From Laetiporus sulphureus 93-53 (lineage: Eukaryota; Basidiomycota; Agaricomycetes; Polyporales; Laetiporaceae): 64,000 nucleotides of DNA. The stretch spans positions 1,844,441-1,908,440 of the forward strand of contig NW_024468510.1 of assembly GCF_001632365.1 (NCBI RefSeq), read 5' to 3'. Within the stretch, counting starts at the first letter, position 1. Each line of letters opens with the position of its first letter. The notes under the pieces were generated by a model. The model made no database searches and had not been told where the DNA came from. It saw only the letters and a program-made list of their open reading frames with translations. Both the position numbers and the translations under genes were made by a program. This document shows, piece by piece, positions 35,277 through 51,446 of this stretch.

Positions 35277-37331
35277 CTAGTCGAACGTAACCTTCCTGCC
35301 TTCAGCAGCAGCGATGGCACCGTTGCGAGCGCCTCCGCGGCTACCAAAACCACCGCCACGTCCACGTCCCCGATCACCTCCACGACCACGACCACCACCT
35401 CGTCCACCAAAGCCCTGTTGTGGATAGTGAGTCAATACCATATCGGCAGAAATGCATGAAAGTGACTTACACGGCCGCCTCCACGACCACCCCTGTCACC
35501 AAAGCCGCCGCGGCCTCCACCAAACCCTCCTCCTCCTCGACCTCCACCAAACCCTCCTCGGCCTCCACCGCGGCCGCCGCTGTTAGGGTCCCGCGGTTGC
35601 GAATAATCGATCCTGACCGCCCTGCCGTCGATCTCAGTCCCACTACCGCCCTCGAACGCCTTCTTCGCAGATTCGATGTCCAAGAACTCGACATAGCCGA
35701 AACCCTTAGGCTTGCCAGTCTCGCGATCCGTCGGCAGACGCACGCTCTTCACGTCACCATACTCACCAAATATTTCCCACACCTGGTCTTCCGTGGTGTT
35801 CCAGCTGAGGTTGCCGAGGAATAGCGTGCTCGACGGCGGGCTCGCCTTATCGCCGAACGCACTCGCGCGCGCATCGCGCCTCGTGCTCTGGTCCTTCTCC
35901 GCGCTCCTGTCAATGTTGACTGGCCGGCCGTCGATCTCCTTTCCGTTGAGCTTAAGCGCGGCCTCCACAGCTTCGGCGGTGGTGAACGCGACGTATGCAA
36001 ACCCGCGCGACCTGCCCGTGTTCCGATCCATCTGCACGCGCGCAGAGACAACCTCGCCGCACTCCTGGAACTCCTGGGCGAGCCAGTCATTGTCGACGTT
36101 CCATGAAAGCCGGCCTACGAAGATCGTCTTGCTCTGTGCAAATTCGTCGGAGGTGGCAGCGTCGCCGTTAGCAATCTTGGGCTTTTTTGCGGGAGCGGAC
36201 GAATCGTCATTCGCCTTACGCTTGCCTGATGGACATGTAATATGAGCGGGTGATATATTCGACATGCCTGATGTCAATCGAAGCTCACCAGTCGTCACTT
36301 CGATTGCAGTCGCATCCCCCATTTCAACGTCTTCATCGCCGCCTGATTCCGATCCTGAATCAGACGACTCCTCATCTTCGGCGCTGCTCCCATTGCCCTT
36401 TTTCTGTGAAGCAGTCTTGGCCGGGGAAGTCTTAACTGGCACAGCTTTTTTGGGAGCTTCGTCTTCGTCCTCTGAGCTCTCCTCGTCGCTATCGCTACCA
36501 CTCTTTTCGGCCTTGGCGGGTGACCCCTTCGCCCCTCCCATCTTCGCGATGACAGAAGCAACCTTCTTAGGGGCTTTCTCCTCATCCGAACTCTCGCTTT
36601 CGCTTGATGAAGATGAGCCCTTCTTGGCAGCTGCCTTCACCTGTGCTTCCTTCGGCTTCTCTTCCTCGTCAGAGTCGGAACCCAACTCGGACGATGACGA
36701 GCCAGCTACACCCTTCGCGGTTGCAGCAACAGTCTGCTTCTGGGGGCTGGCAGGGGCAGCAGTTTTTTTTGGCTTTTCATCCTCGGATTCGTCCTCGGAA
36801 GACTCCTCACTTGAATCGGCAGCCTTATCCTGAAACTTTTCGCTATCAAATGAGCGAGATGATCAGAGCCTATTACATACCTTGCCGTTTGCTTGTGCAT
36901 TCTTGGCTGGCTCCTCATCAGAGCTGGACAAGAAACCGGACGAAGAAATCCCCCTGGCCTTGGCCTGAGAAGCCAGTGAACAAACATGAGAGAAGACTCC
37001 TGTCTGGAAGCAAATGAAAACATACGTTCTTTGCCTGGGCTTTTGGCGCTGATTTTTCCTCGTCCTCACTCTCCGAAGAGCCCTCGTCGCTGCTCTCCTG
37101 TTTTTTTTTTGAATGCTTCGAGTTCTATTTACATTGATGAATCCTCGTAAAACTTCCGACCCACGGTGTGATGGGTAGACTACGACATACCTGAGCCTTC
37201 GCCGCAGTCTCCTTCGAGGAGATTGATTTCTTGGGAGCCGCGGCCTCCTTCACGGGCGCGGTCTTTGCCGACGCCTTCGAAGACTTCTTCTCGACCTTCT
37301 TGCTTGCTTTTTTCTCTGCGGATTTGGCCAT
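35277..37331 (-). CDS. Gar2/Nsr1/nucleolin-type nucleolar RNA-binding protein
   Basis: Nucleolar protein of the Gar2/Nsr1 family that assists 18S rRNA processing and small-subunit assembly. Five introns. Order: Lys/Ala-rich N-terminus (MAKSAEKKASKKVEKK); long runs of acidic Ser/Glu/Asp blocks (about residues 50-270) typical of CK2 substrates; RRM1 (KTIFVGRLSWNVDNDW, with RNP1 RSRGFAYVAF); RRM2 (STLFLGNLSWNTTEDQ, RNP1 KPKGFGYVEF); and a C-terminal RGG tail split by the last intron, ending GRKVTFD. The RGG region is low-complexity DNA (35300-35600). The start at 37331 is the first ATG of the Lys-rich frame. It lies head to head with the Rab escort gene, 231 bp apart. Confidence 0.9.
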
Positions 37332-37562
37332 CGCGACGAAAAGGATGCGAGAGCTGAGAGGTTGAGAGAAGCGGGGAACTGGAGTACAGAACCGGAAAAT
37401 TTCCGAAAATGCAAAGCTGGGAACGGCCGCGGGCACTCGGCAAACACCGACTCCATCTATGGGCGCTTCAGCGCTCATGCTGCTGCTTACAGTGCAGAGA
37501 GATCTACCAGGCCATCTCCCTCGACATTACACTCGTTCTCGCGGTACAACGTGTCGAAGAGC
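37332..37562. promoter_or_regulatory. Shared divergent promoter region, Gar2-like / Rab escort protein
   Basis: 231 bp between start codons. It must hold both promoters; no core element is assigned. Confidence 0.4.
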
Positions 37563-39416
37563 ATGGACGTCGACGTCGTCGTTCTCGGGACTGGACTGAC
37601 AGAGTCGATTACAGCCGCGTAAGCATCGTGCCATCCGATGCCGAATCCGTCTGAAACTGGTCCTCAGCGCACTCTCCAAGGCAGGCTTCAAGGTCGCTCA
37701 CATCGACGCCAATCCTTATTACGGCGGTGACGACGCCTCTTTAACTCTCGACGAGCTGATTGACTGGGCTGATCGACACACATCTCAACCTGATGCCCTC
37801 GACAACGCGTATACCTCCGCGCAGCGAGCACGATTCGCCTCTATCACTCATTCCTCTTCCTCTCTTCCTCAGTCTAGGCAGTATTCGCTCTCACTCGCAC
37901 CGAGCATCATTCCATCCATCGGCCCTCTCATAGATGCTCTCGTTGCGTCCGGTGTCTCCCGCTATGGTGGCTTCAAACTCCTCGAGAAGGTCGCACTCTA
38001 CGCCGCCCCAGGCAAGGTGCGGCATGTGCCCGGCAGCAAGGAAGACGTCTTTAAGAGCAAGGAGCTGTCTCTGCTAGACAAAAGGAGACTCATGCGCTTC
38101 CTAACGTTTGCTGCGGGCGAGTTCGAAGGCAGTAAGGAGCTCGAGGGCAAAGTTGACGTGCCTTTCTTCGGCTTCCTGCGTGAGACGTTCTCGCTCGAAG
38201 ACCGGACTGCTGGGGCGATCGCCTACGCATTGGCGTTCTGCAATTCTGCGCTAGGTATCATACAAATGCATTCTTTTAGATTGGCCTGGGGTTCACCTCC
38301 GCGCGCCAGATCCTACGTTACCAGCACTCCAGCGCATTCGCAGATATCTCCGTTCAACAGGACGATACGGACCATCTCCGTTTCTCTTAGGTCATTATGG
38401 TGGATTAGGCGAGATCGCTCAGGGTTTCTGCCGCACTTCCGCCGTAAATGGTGCCACGTATATCCTTGGTCGACAGATAGCCTCCCTCGATAAGAAGGTC
38501 TCTGACGAAGTCATCACCTCGTCCAGTGGCCAGCGACACAAGGTTGAGCTTCATGACCTCGAGGAGAAACTTATATGTGATGTTGTTGTCTCGCCTTTGG
38601 ACTACCTTCCTTCCGATATCGACGCAACAACAGTGCCTTCACTTGGCCCGACACCCACTTATCCAGTGGCAAGATGCATAGCAATAATCGACCGGCCATT
38701 ATCTTTTACAACCCCCGATGCCACGACTGAAAACCCGTCAGAACCAATATCTGATGATGGTGCAGATTCATCGCGGGAAAGGGAGAAGGCAGAGGAGATG
38801 GCCGAGGAGGCGAAAGAAGAAGTAGATACTGCGCTTCTCGTGTTTCCTCCATCTACTCTGCCGGAGAATTCAGGTGAAGTCGCAGTGAATGTGCTGATCA
38901 CCGGTGAAGGCAGCATGTCGGCTCCTCGAGGCAAATGTATGACATGTGCGAATTACTGCGACAATTCCTTACTGATTCCGCTGTTTAGGGATACTGTACA
39001 TTACGATGCCTTTGCTTGACGCAAGCACAGCAACACCAGACGAGCTGCTCAGCCCGTACTTGGACGCAACGCTTAGTCTAGCGACTCCGCCACCAGGTGA
39101 CGGCGCTCCGGTCCAAGCGCTTTTCACTCTATTCTACATTCAGCATCCGCCTAGTCAGCCTGCTCAGAAGCTCGAAGCAGCCGCCAACGCTACTGTCCTT
39201 GTAACACCGACATGCTCGCCCGTTTTGCCCGAGCAAGGTGATTTGGCCACGGTCAATGCGGAGAGCGTCTTCTTCAAGACGGTAGAGATGTTGAAGGCAT
39301 GTGGGCGGTGTCCTCGGCGGAAAGAGGGCGATGAGGTGGTTTCTGGAGACGTCTGGGAGATCGAGTCTTTCTGGCCACCGCTGGACATAGTGGACGATCC
39401 ATCGGAGGACTGGTAG
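37563..39416 (+). CDS. MRS6: Rab escort protein (Rab geranylgeranyltransferase component A)
   Basis: Presents newly made Rab GTPases to geranylgeranyltransferase II and delivers them to membranes. Exons 37563-37618, 37668-38254, 38310-38936 and 38989-39416 give 565 residues. The GDI/REP superfamily is shown by DVVVLGTGLTESITAAALSK, HIDANPYYGGDDASLTLDEL, SRYGGFKLLEKVALY, LMRFLTFAAGEFEG, LPALQRIRRYLRSTGRYGPSPFLLGHYGGLGEIAQGFCR and AVNGATYILGR. The acceptor at 38309 (or 30 bp earlier, same frame) is ambiguous; the later one better matches relatives. A Glu/Asp-rich insert near residues 400-440 and a longer C-terminus favour REP over RabGDI, which is shorter. Confidence 0.9.
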
Positions 39417-40036
39417 CAACGGTCGTGCAAGCGCGGTGGCGTATCTTTTTGCATGCCCCCTGTTTGCTTGTGGACGTTTCCGCCATGAGTTTGCCTCGCA
39501 TGTCGGGTCGAGTCGACTCTGTTGTGCTCTATGATCGCCTCGACCGAGATCGTAGCGACCCGCTACGTTCATGCTGCATCTTAACATATGTGGGTGTATT
39601 GAGTAGCTTCCATGTATGAACACGAGTATTTTTTTAAGCATTGCACTGCTTAATACATGCGGTTATATCTGCAATGAGTACGGACATGGTGTAGTCGGTT
39701 GATGGGAGAGCAGGCCTGGTCGACTCTCGATCGGACGCAGTGTCCGAAGTGCCATCCAGAGCCGGCCATGTCCTCCCTCGATTTCTCTGGCCCTCCCTCC
39801 GCTAACCTTCGACTGACTTCTCCGTCGACCTGCGCTCGTGCGCCTCGCCATCTACACACGCTCCTCTGCAATCTCCGAGTGAGAAACTTTCCTAGCGGAA
39901 CAGCTTTATAGCTTCGCGTTCGTACTGTAGGTGCTGCATCACTAGTAGACCCCCCACACCTTGCACACTGTGACTTAGACCGTAGACTTAGAGCGGGGGC
40001 TTAGACTGACACCACCCGCACACGACACCCACACCT
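39417..40036. other. Intergenic region
   Basis: About 620 bp between tandem genes. Contains a T/A tract near 39629 and unremarkable short frames. The C-rich stretch at 39945-40036 is probably the promoter or 5' UTR of the next small gene. Confidence 0.4.
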
Positions 40037-40503
40037 ATGCAGCCCACGCTACGTCTCTGTGCAGCAGGCACCGGCCGCCTGCGCCCGCCCCTCATCCACT
40101 TCCTCGGCAAGCGGCAGTGGCCATCCAGTACGCCCCTCCTCGCGCTTATCCCGTGCAGAATCAATTCATGACTCTGCAGCCCCAGACCAACCCCATGCCC
40201 ATCCATGCGCATCGTCAGATGTCAAGGCGTCGTTTGACAGCTTTGTGAAGAAGTTCCAGGCGTCAAGATCGGCGAGCACGGGTGCGACATCGAGCGCGGT
40301 GCCGGCGTCGGCGGGTAAAGGCACGAACGCGCAAGTGTTCCAGGAGTTTTGGGAGGCTCCGGAGAAGCTTTGGAAACATGACCTGGAGGAATGGGAGATT
40401 GAACTTATTGCGGTACGTTCACATTTAAGCTGCTTTTTGTAGATGGAATGGTGAATGCTGACGTCGTGCTCTTCGACAGACGGGAGGTGCCTCGAGATTC
40501 TAG
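40037..40503 (+). CDS. Small uncharacterised protein, probably mitochondrial
   Basis: Proposed three-exon gene (40037-40127, 40180-40412, 40480-40503) of 115 residues. The N-terminus (MQPTLRLCAAGTGRLRPPLI) is basic and hydroxyl-poor in acids, like a mitochondrial presequence. The body has SDVKASFDSFVKKFQAS, then a Ser/Ala linker, and a C-terminal segment FQEFWEAPEKLWKHDLEEWE followed by IELIATGGASRF. I recall similar FWEAPE...GGAS endings in small fungal proteins but cannot name the family. The last exon has only 24 nt. Intron 1 is inferred: without it the presequence frame stops early, and a 52-nt GTACGC...CAG intron joins it to the body in frame. Confidence 0.55.
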
Positions 40504-40656
40504 TCGACGAACGTACAAGGCTGTGGACATGGATACTTGTAGTTTTAATGAAATGCATTGCTGCTCTCATCCTTTGCTTCGACAGAATATTATCAGACCG
40601 TGCCGCACAGAAGCTTGGAAGTACCAGTGAGAATGTGGTCCAGTAATACATGTACA

Positions 40657-41790
40657 TCAGTCCTTCTCTGCATACGCCATGAGGTGCTGCTCTATTTCGG
40701 CCTCATCCATGACGCGCCACTGTCCCCGCGTCTTCAGGTTCTCCTCTTCCGCGTCCGACACAATCCCAATCTCGACTTCTCCTGGCTTGAAATCAGTCGC
40801 ATGCACGGTCGACAGCGCCTCGATGGCCATCTTGACATCTGGTCAATCCTCGCACTAGCATAGCCTAGGAATGAGCACGTACCTCGATAACCTCGGCCCT
40901 GCCCAATGTCTTGCCTGCGGCTACCGCGTCTTCCGCACCCCGTCCTGAGTCGAGTTTCTTCCATTTCTTCTCGAGGTGGTTCATCGCCTCCTGCTGTTTC
41001 TGGCCGGCAGCCGTCGCATGGTAGCCAACGAAGTAGCCTGCCGGGTCGAGCTTGAAGCATTGCGGGCCGTATTCCGGGTCAGTGCCGATGACGATCATCG
41101 CTTGACAATCGTCAGAGCTGCATTCGCGGGAACTGGGATGCAGCACGTACAGATACCGAGTGGCCGCATCGCAGCGCGTTGCGTGTACACTTGATTGATG
41201 TTGGCGAGCCGTCGCGCCAGTGCGTCGGGTGTGATCTCGTAGCCGTATTTATATCGGAATTCTGCAGCTTCTGAGCGTGCCCGATTCACTTGAGCGCGGG
41301 CATCGGCTGTGAGTAAAAGCAGAACGAGCTGGATTAGCTAGGACTCGGTGGAAGTGATGTTCAATCGCACCAATTAGACCAGTCATGACACAGCCAATCG
41401 TCGGTGATATACTGAAGAGATGTGTGACTGTAGAAGCATCAAGTAGCTTATCCTGGAGAAACAAGACTTGCGAGATGAGCATCGGCAAGCGGAGTCATGG
41501 CGTGCACGGCATACGTACGGGAACCTTCTTCTGTGTGATCACGACGGCGGTATCCTTTCCTCGCACGGAGATTGCAGTGTGCCCAGAGCCTGAGATGGCC
41601 TTAAACGCATACTCTACAACGGCCGTCAGTCCGCTTCACGGTCGGGTCGATACCCCACTATGCGTACGCACCGACTTGATAGAGTCGTCCCTCTGGTGAG
41701 AAGACGGTGAGATATCTATGCAGTCTTCATCAGACAGTATCAATGCAAGCACAAAGTCTGGTTATACCGGTCATAAGAAGTTCTGGACAT
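40657..41790 (-). CDS. SCL1: 20S proteasome subunit alpha1 (PSMA6/Scl1)
   Basis: One of seven alpha subunits of the 20S core particle ring that gates substrate entry. The gene begins at the ATG at 41790 ([18 protein letters not shown] across intron 1) and ends at the TGA at 40657. Diagnostic alpha-subunit signature: [18 protein letters not shown]. Later blocks include [101 protein letters not shown] and [19 protein letters not shown]. Several short introns interrupt the gene, at least six. It is the second proteasome subunit in the window after RPN10 and is divergent from RPC1. Confidence 0.94.
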
Positions 41791-42059
41791 GACGGTGTAT
41801 GTGGGGAAGGGGAGAGCTTGAAGCAAGAGAGCGAGGACGCGCAAGTCAGGCGCCTATACGCGACCACGCAGACGCGTTCCGCGATCACACTTGCCTTTTC
41901 CGTGAAATATCCTGTTTCAAGCCGCCCGTGACTCTGCTTTTCACCCAGTGGACCTGTGCTCCTTGAATTTAGCGACGGCGACGAGGCGACGAACTCGGTT
42001 ACTCTGAGGCCTTCAGACACTGAAATTCCGGAGTGCTGCTGCAGGCTCTCGATGTCAAA
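41791..42059. promoter_or_regulatory. Shared divergent promoter region, proteasome alpha1 / RPC1
   Basis: 269 bp between the two ATGs. I looked for the fungal proteasome-associated control element (GGTGGCAAA) and do not see a clear copy. The assignment rests on layout. Confidence 0.4.
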
Positions 42060-47290
<5,231 letters not shown>

Positions 47291-47627
47291 GCGTGCGTCG
47301 TTGGCATTGATGGTAATTTGTCATCATTAAAGCAATCATTGTATAATAGACCATTCCATGAAAATAGTATCTTATTATCTGTCTCGAAACTAAATGTATA
47401 TCTTGTTAACATACACAGCCCTTCAATGTCAGAAGTGGTCAAACCATACCATAGCATAACATTTTCTGAAACAGACCATTTGGTATGAATCATACATTGA
47501 AGAACAGGCATATTTCAAGACAAACAAAAGGTAAAACATTAATCAGGATAGCAACGTTTTCATAAGCATTTTTATTGACAGTAGAACAAAAAAACATGCT
47601 TCATGGCTGTAAGCTTCATTTCAAATG
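47291..47627. other. AT-rich, CpG-poor convergent spacer
   Basis: About 340 bp between the RPC1 and F-box gene stops. After 47300 the sequence is AT-rich with only two CpG dinucleotides that I can see, matching the composition of the adjacent F-box gene and unlike RPC1. Confidence 0.7.
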
Positions 47628-50600
47628 CTAAACTCTGTTAACTGAAACATTCACAATGCCTCTGACATCCCATGCAGCGAACATAGACTGTATATGAACT
47701 TTCACTTTGTCTTGAATGTTCTCCTTCATCTCTTTATCATCAATGTATGGGAGTTTAAAGTCTATAGAAACTGTTTTCAGTTCTAAGAACTTTTCATGCT
47801 TGATGACCCCATTGATGAGATTTGCATTATGTTTATCCAAATTCTCAAGAAAATTTTCAAGCATAGTGGAATCCTTGATATCAGATTTGAAACCCATATT
47901 AAGCATTTGAAGCTGAGTGCTTGCAATCTGTGAAAGAGTGTTTGCAACATTGTTCCACAAAGTGTCTAATGGATGATTATCCCATGTTCTCAGTGTAAGA
48001 CTGATTAAGCTGATGCAGTAGGCCAGAGCTATTTGTTGATCTGTGATTTCACCTTAGTTAGATATTTATTTTACAGTGCTAAGCTGCCTAACAAACTTAC
48101 CAGCTAGAAATCCACTCTGTACTTCTAACTTGAAGGTCTGAATGGCACCTCCTAAGATCTTCAGTATCTTATTCATGTGATCCATTTTGACAGGTCTGAA
48201 AAGTGCTTGCATCATCTTTACTTGAAGTTCCTTAAAAGCATGAGGGGCCAATGCTCTGACAAGCCAATTAACAAAGGCAGCATTTGTATTCAAGGAACCA
48301 GGCTCATTTTCAAGAACTAACTTTTGCAGCTGAAGCTGAGGCTCAACAGGAATGAAATCAGGAGTTACTGATAATGCTGAGCTCTGATCATCCTTTGGCC
48401 GATATCTGATCATGCCCAGCTTTAGGTTGACAAGCTTAGGAAAAGCACCTAAAAAAGTCTGCATTTTGTCAAGGCTTTTGTAAAATGGAAAATGCAATTC
48501 AATCTCTGTGACAGCTTTGAACAAGTGTGGGATAACTGACAGAAAATCATCATCATAAAAGTATTCATGATACTGTGAACTTTTTGATAGTTTTTTAAAA
48601 TAAAGCTGTGTTGCCCTGCATGCATATATGCTGGCAGGTTTGATATGCAATAAGTGTCCAATTGCTGGAGCCCATAAAATGTTGTCCAACCACAGAGTTT
48701 TAAGGTTAGGAAAGGAGCAAACAAAATGCATGAATTCGCCAATGCTGAAAAATTGACAGTCTAACAAACACAATTCAGTAACAGAGGCAAACTGTGCAAC
48801 TGAAATGAAGAAGCTAGGATGAAGTTGTTGCCTAGTATGCCAGTTGACACTAGAGATACTGAGCTGTTTTAAGTGGCTACAAATATGGCCAAGGATGTGA
48901 GGCACAGAATGAACAAAGGGCTTCTCACTATCTTCAACAAGATCTAAATATTTTATAGGGCTGGGCCCCTTTATGCGACCTGAGCTAATAATAATTTGGG
49001 CCAGCTCATGAAATTTGACATAACTGTTCAGCTCCAGCATCTCAGGCAGGTGCTTTTTGCTGAGCTTATGCCAGGCTTTGCAAGCAAGGGCACAATTGAC
49101 TAATGCCTGTGGTTCTGACCATGTCAAGTTCTTCATGATCTTATGCACAAGCTCAGGAGCCAGGTAAGGGGCTGTCCATGCTGGGGCAGGCAAAGGCCCT
49201 ATGGTCACTGGACCAGGCAGAAAGGTCTGATTGACTGCAGCAGGGAGTTCTCCTGCAGTGGCTGTGATAGAACGTTCTGAGAAAACTGGGGTGAACAAAT
49301 GTCCTATACTGGATGATGCAGGCAAAGATGCATTACTGGCTATAGCAGGCTGGAGACCTTTATGGACTGCAGAAGCTGTAAAACCCAGGTCAAATGCAGG
49401 GGCCTTAATCAGAGATCTCTTACTGGCTGGAGGAGGTGGAGAACCAATGTCAACAGGGGTAGAAATGCACTCTGAGGCAGAAGAACTGTCCATGGAGAGA
49501 GATGCAATGTGACCTGTAGAAGACAGGTGTCCTTCATTGGCCGTAGCAGCCAAATGTCCCTCATCAGCCATAGTGGTCAGATGAACTTGATCAATCATAG
49601 CAGCCAAGTGTTCTTCATTCACAGTAGTAGCCAAGTATCCTTCATCAATCATAGCAGCAGGATCTTCTTCATTGACCATAGAAGCCAGTTGGCCTTCATC
49701 AACCATAGCAGTGAAGTGTCCTTCATGGTCCATAGCAGCCTGTAAGCCCATATCAAGCACAGAAGCCTCACTCGGGGAACCCTCGTTAGGTGGGAAAGGC
49801 ACGAGACCAGCACCAGCATTGGCAGGAAGCCGGTCCATGCCGGCTACAACAGACGATATCATAGTAATTGGAGCGACGGCGGGCCCTATGTCTGCTCCAA
49901 CCGGGGCAGGAGACAAGTCCATGCCGTGTGAAGTAGATAAATCAGTGGTGACCGGGACGAGAGCGGGTCCTCCATTCGGGTCATCCAAGGCAGATGGGAT
50001 ATCGATGCGGGTCGAAGCAGCACCAGGTTCCGTCCCGGAAGGCGAGGGATCAATGCCAGCATTGGCAGGAAGCCGGTCCATGCCGGCTACAGCAGACGAC
50101 ATCACAGTAACTGGAGCAACGTCGGGCCCTGTGTCTGTGCCCACCGGGACAGAAAGTAGGTCCACACCCTGTGAAGTGGACAAATCAGTGGTGATCGGGA
50201 CGAGCACGGGTCCTTCATTCGGGTCAACCATGGCAGACAGGAGATTGATGCGGGTCGAAGTAGCATTGGGTTCCATCTGAGAAGGCGAGGCACCGATGCC
50301 AGCATTGGCAGGAAGCCGGTCCATGCTGGCTACAGCAGATGACACCACAGTAACTGGAGCAACGGCGGGCCCTCTGTCTGTGCCCACCGAGGCAGAAGAC
50401 AGGTCCACGCCGTCTGGAGTCGATGAATCAGTGGTGACTGGGACGAGCACGGGTCCTCCATAAGGGCCAACCAAGGCAGACGGGCGATCGATGCGGGTCG
50501 AGGTAGCACAAATTTCCGTCTCGACCGCAGGAACGGTACGATGCATGGCGGATTCTGCGCGCAGTCAAATAGTATCACGATATCGCATGGATGATGGCGA

Positions 50601-50636
50601 AATAAACTTACTTTTCTTGCGCGCGAAGATACACAT
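47628..50636 (-). CDS. F-box protein with tandem-repeat N-terminus, compositionally split
   Basis: Probable SCF ubiquitin-ligase substrate adaptor. Proposed exons on the minus strand: 50636-50612, 50554-48101 and 48040-47628 (963 residues). Exon 1 (MCIFARKK) joins the long frame in phase; the alternative start is the ATG at 50546. Order: three 81-residue repeats; a block of 10-residue repeats (MVDEGQLASM type, about residues 280-350); an F-box near residues 470-510 (LAPELVHKIMKNL, ALVNCALACKAWHKLS); then leucine-rich stretches (VTELCLLDCQFFSI, FPNLKTLWLDNI) that look like degenerate LRRs and an LxLxx-rich C-terminus. From the stop codon up to about 49740 the DNA is AT-rich with almost no CpG, while the 5' third is normal. 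The substrate is unknown. Confidence 0.75.
49510..49745 (-). repeat. Array of 30-bp (10-residue) coding repeats
   Basis: About eight degenerate copies of a unit with consensus like AxMVDEGHLA in the F-box protein (for example AAMIDEGYLA, TTMADEGHLA, AATANEGHLS). On the plus strand it shows as recurrent CTTCAT(T/C) words spaced about 30 bp apart. Confidence 0.8.
49800..50519 (-). repeat. Three tandem 243-bp (81-residue) coding repeats
   Basis: Copies at about 50519-50277, 50276-50034 and 50033-49800 within the F-box gene. Each contains the frame-conserved elements TSTRI-type, GPVLVPVTTD, a VGTD-GP segment, APVTV-SSAVA and MDRLPANAG. All three keep frame and differ by scattered substitutions, including changes at amino-acid level. 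Confidence 0.85.
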
Positions 50637-51446
50637 AGTAGCTTGGATATTGCGATTGACTGAGATCGAGGTGTTTGAAAAAGCAAGACGTCGACGGTTG
50701 AGCGTAGAACGATGCGGGTTAGGGAGAGAGAGCGGGCATGAGGCGATGCGCACCGCCTGCTAGCCTGCAGGCAAAGTAAGTTGCCGAATAAGGCAGACAC
50801 TGGGCTTCTGACGGTGATTACCGGTCAGAGGGTTCCGTGCCTCCTCCATGCAGGAGGCGACTGGGACATGCTCTCCAGCTTGAATCTAGGCATCTATTTA
50901 AGCATTGTCACCTAGCCGCTGTTGGAATGCTCGTGTCAGTTCGTCACCGGAGATACTCGCGACATCCTGAGACTGCGCTCGGTCGCAGACTCGCCTTCAC
51001 TTCTTGGATAGCGAACTTGAACGTTGGAGCTTGGAGGCTAAAGATGAGTCATACAGTCGCTGAATTTGTTCGTATATCTGAAGACAACACGATACACTTG
51101 CTGGACAAGTCTGCGGACTCCAAACGTTTTCGTTGACCTTTCGCGCTCGTTTCCACAGCTCTCAGTGATCTGATTCCGCTCGGCAAGTCCCACGGACTAA
51201 CTCTGACATTACTCTGTGCGCTTCGCTGGTTGTTCCCGCTTGCATACCGCCCGCTAACATCGCATAATACGTCGTTGCGGGTCACGTATTGCAGGTAACT
51301 GTCCATCAACCGGCTCGCACATGCCCAAGGTCGAAGAACAGGACTCCATACTCTTTCGGCTCCGATGACCATTTCGCGAACAATGTCATTTATCCTAGCC
51401 ACGGTGGCCAGTCGTCACTGCCGACATCGGTGAGGCCGCACCTGAT
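50637..51446. other. Intergenic region upstream of the F-box gene
   Basis: Normal GC-rich composition with frequent CpG. It should hold the F-box promoter. Short frames on both strands are unrecognised; some could be further decayed parts of the lipase relic next to it. Confidence 0.35.

Noticed and set aside
36264..36833. A Ser-rich 189-codon plus-strand frame
   Set aside because: Antisense of the acidic Ser/Glu blocks of the Gar2-like gene, where low complexity removes stops on both strands.
41791..42059. Proteasome-associated control element in the alpha1 promoter
   Set aside because: No clear GGTGGCAAA copy on either strand of the divergent region.
49672..50280. A 202-codon plus-strand frame opposite the F-box gene repeats
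   Set aside because: It repeats because the coding repeats on the other strand repeat; no known motif, and the minus strand holds the F-box protein.
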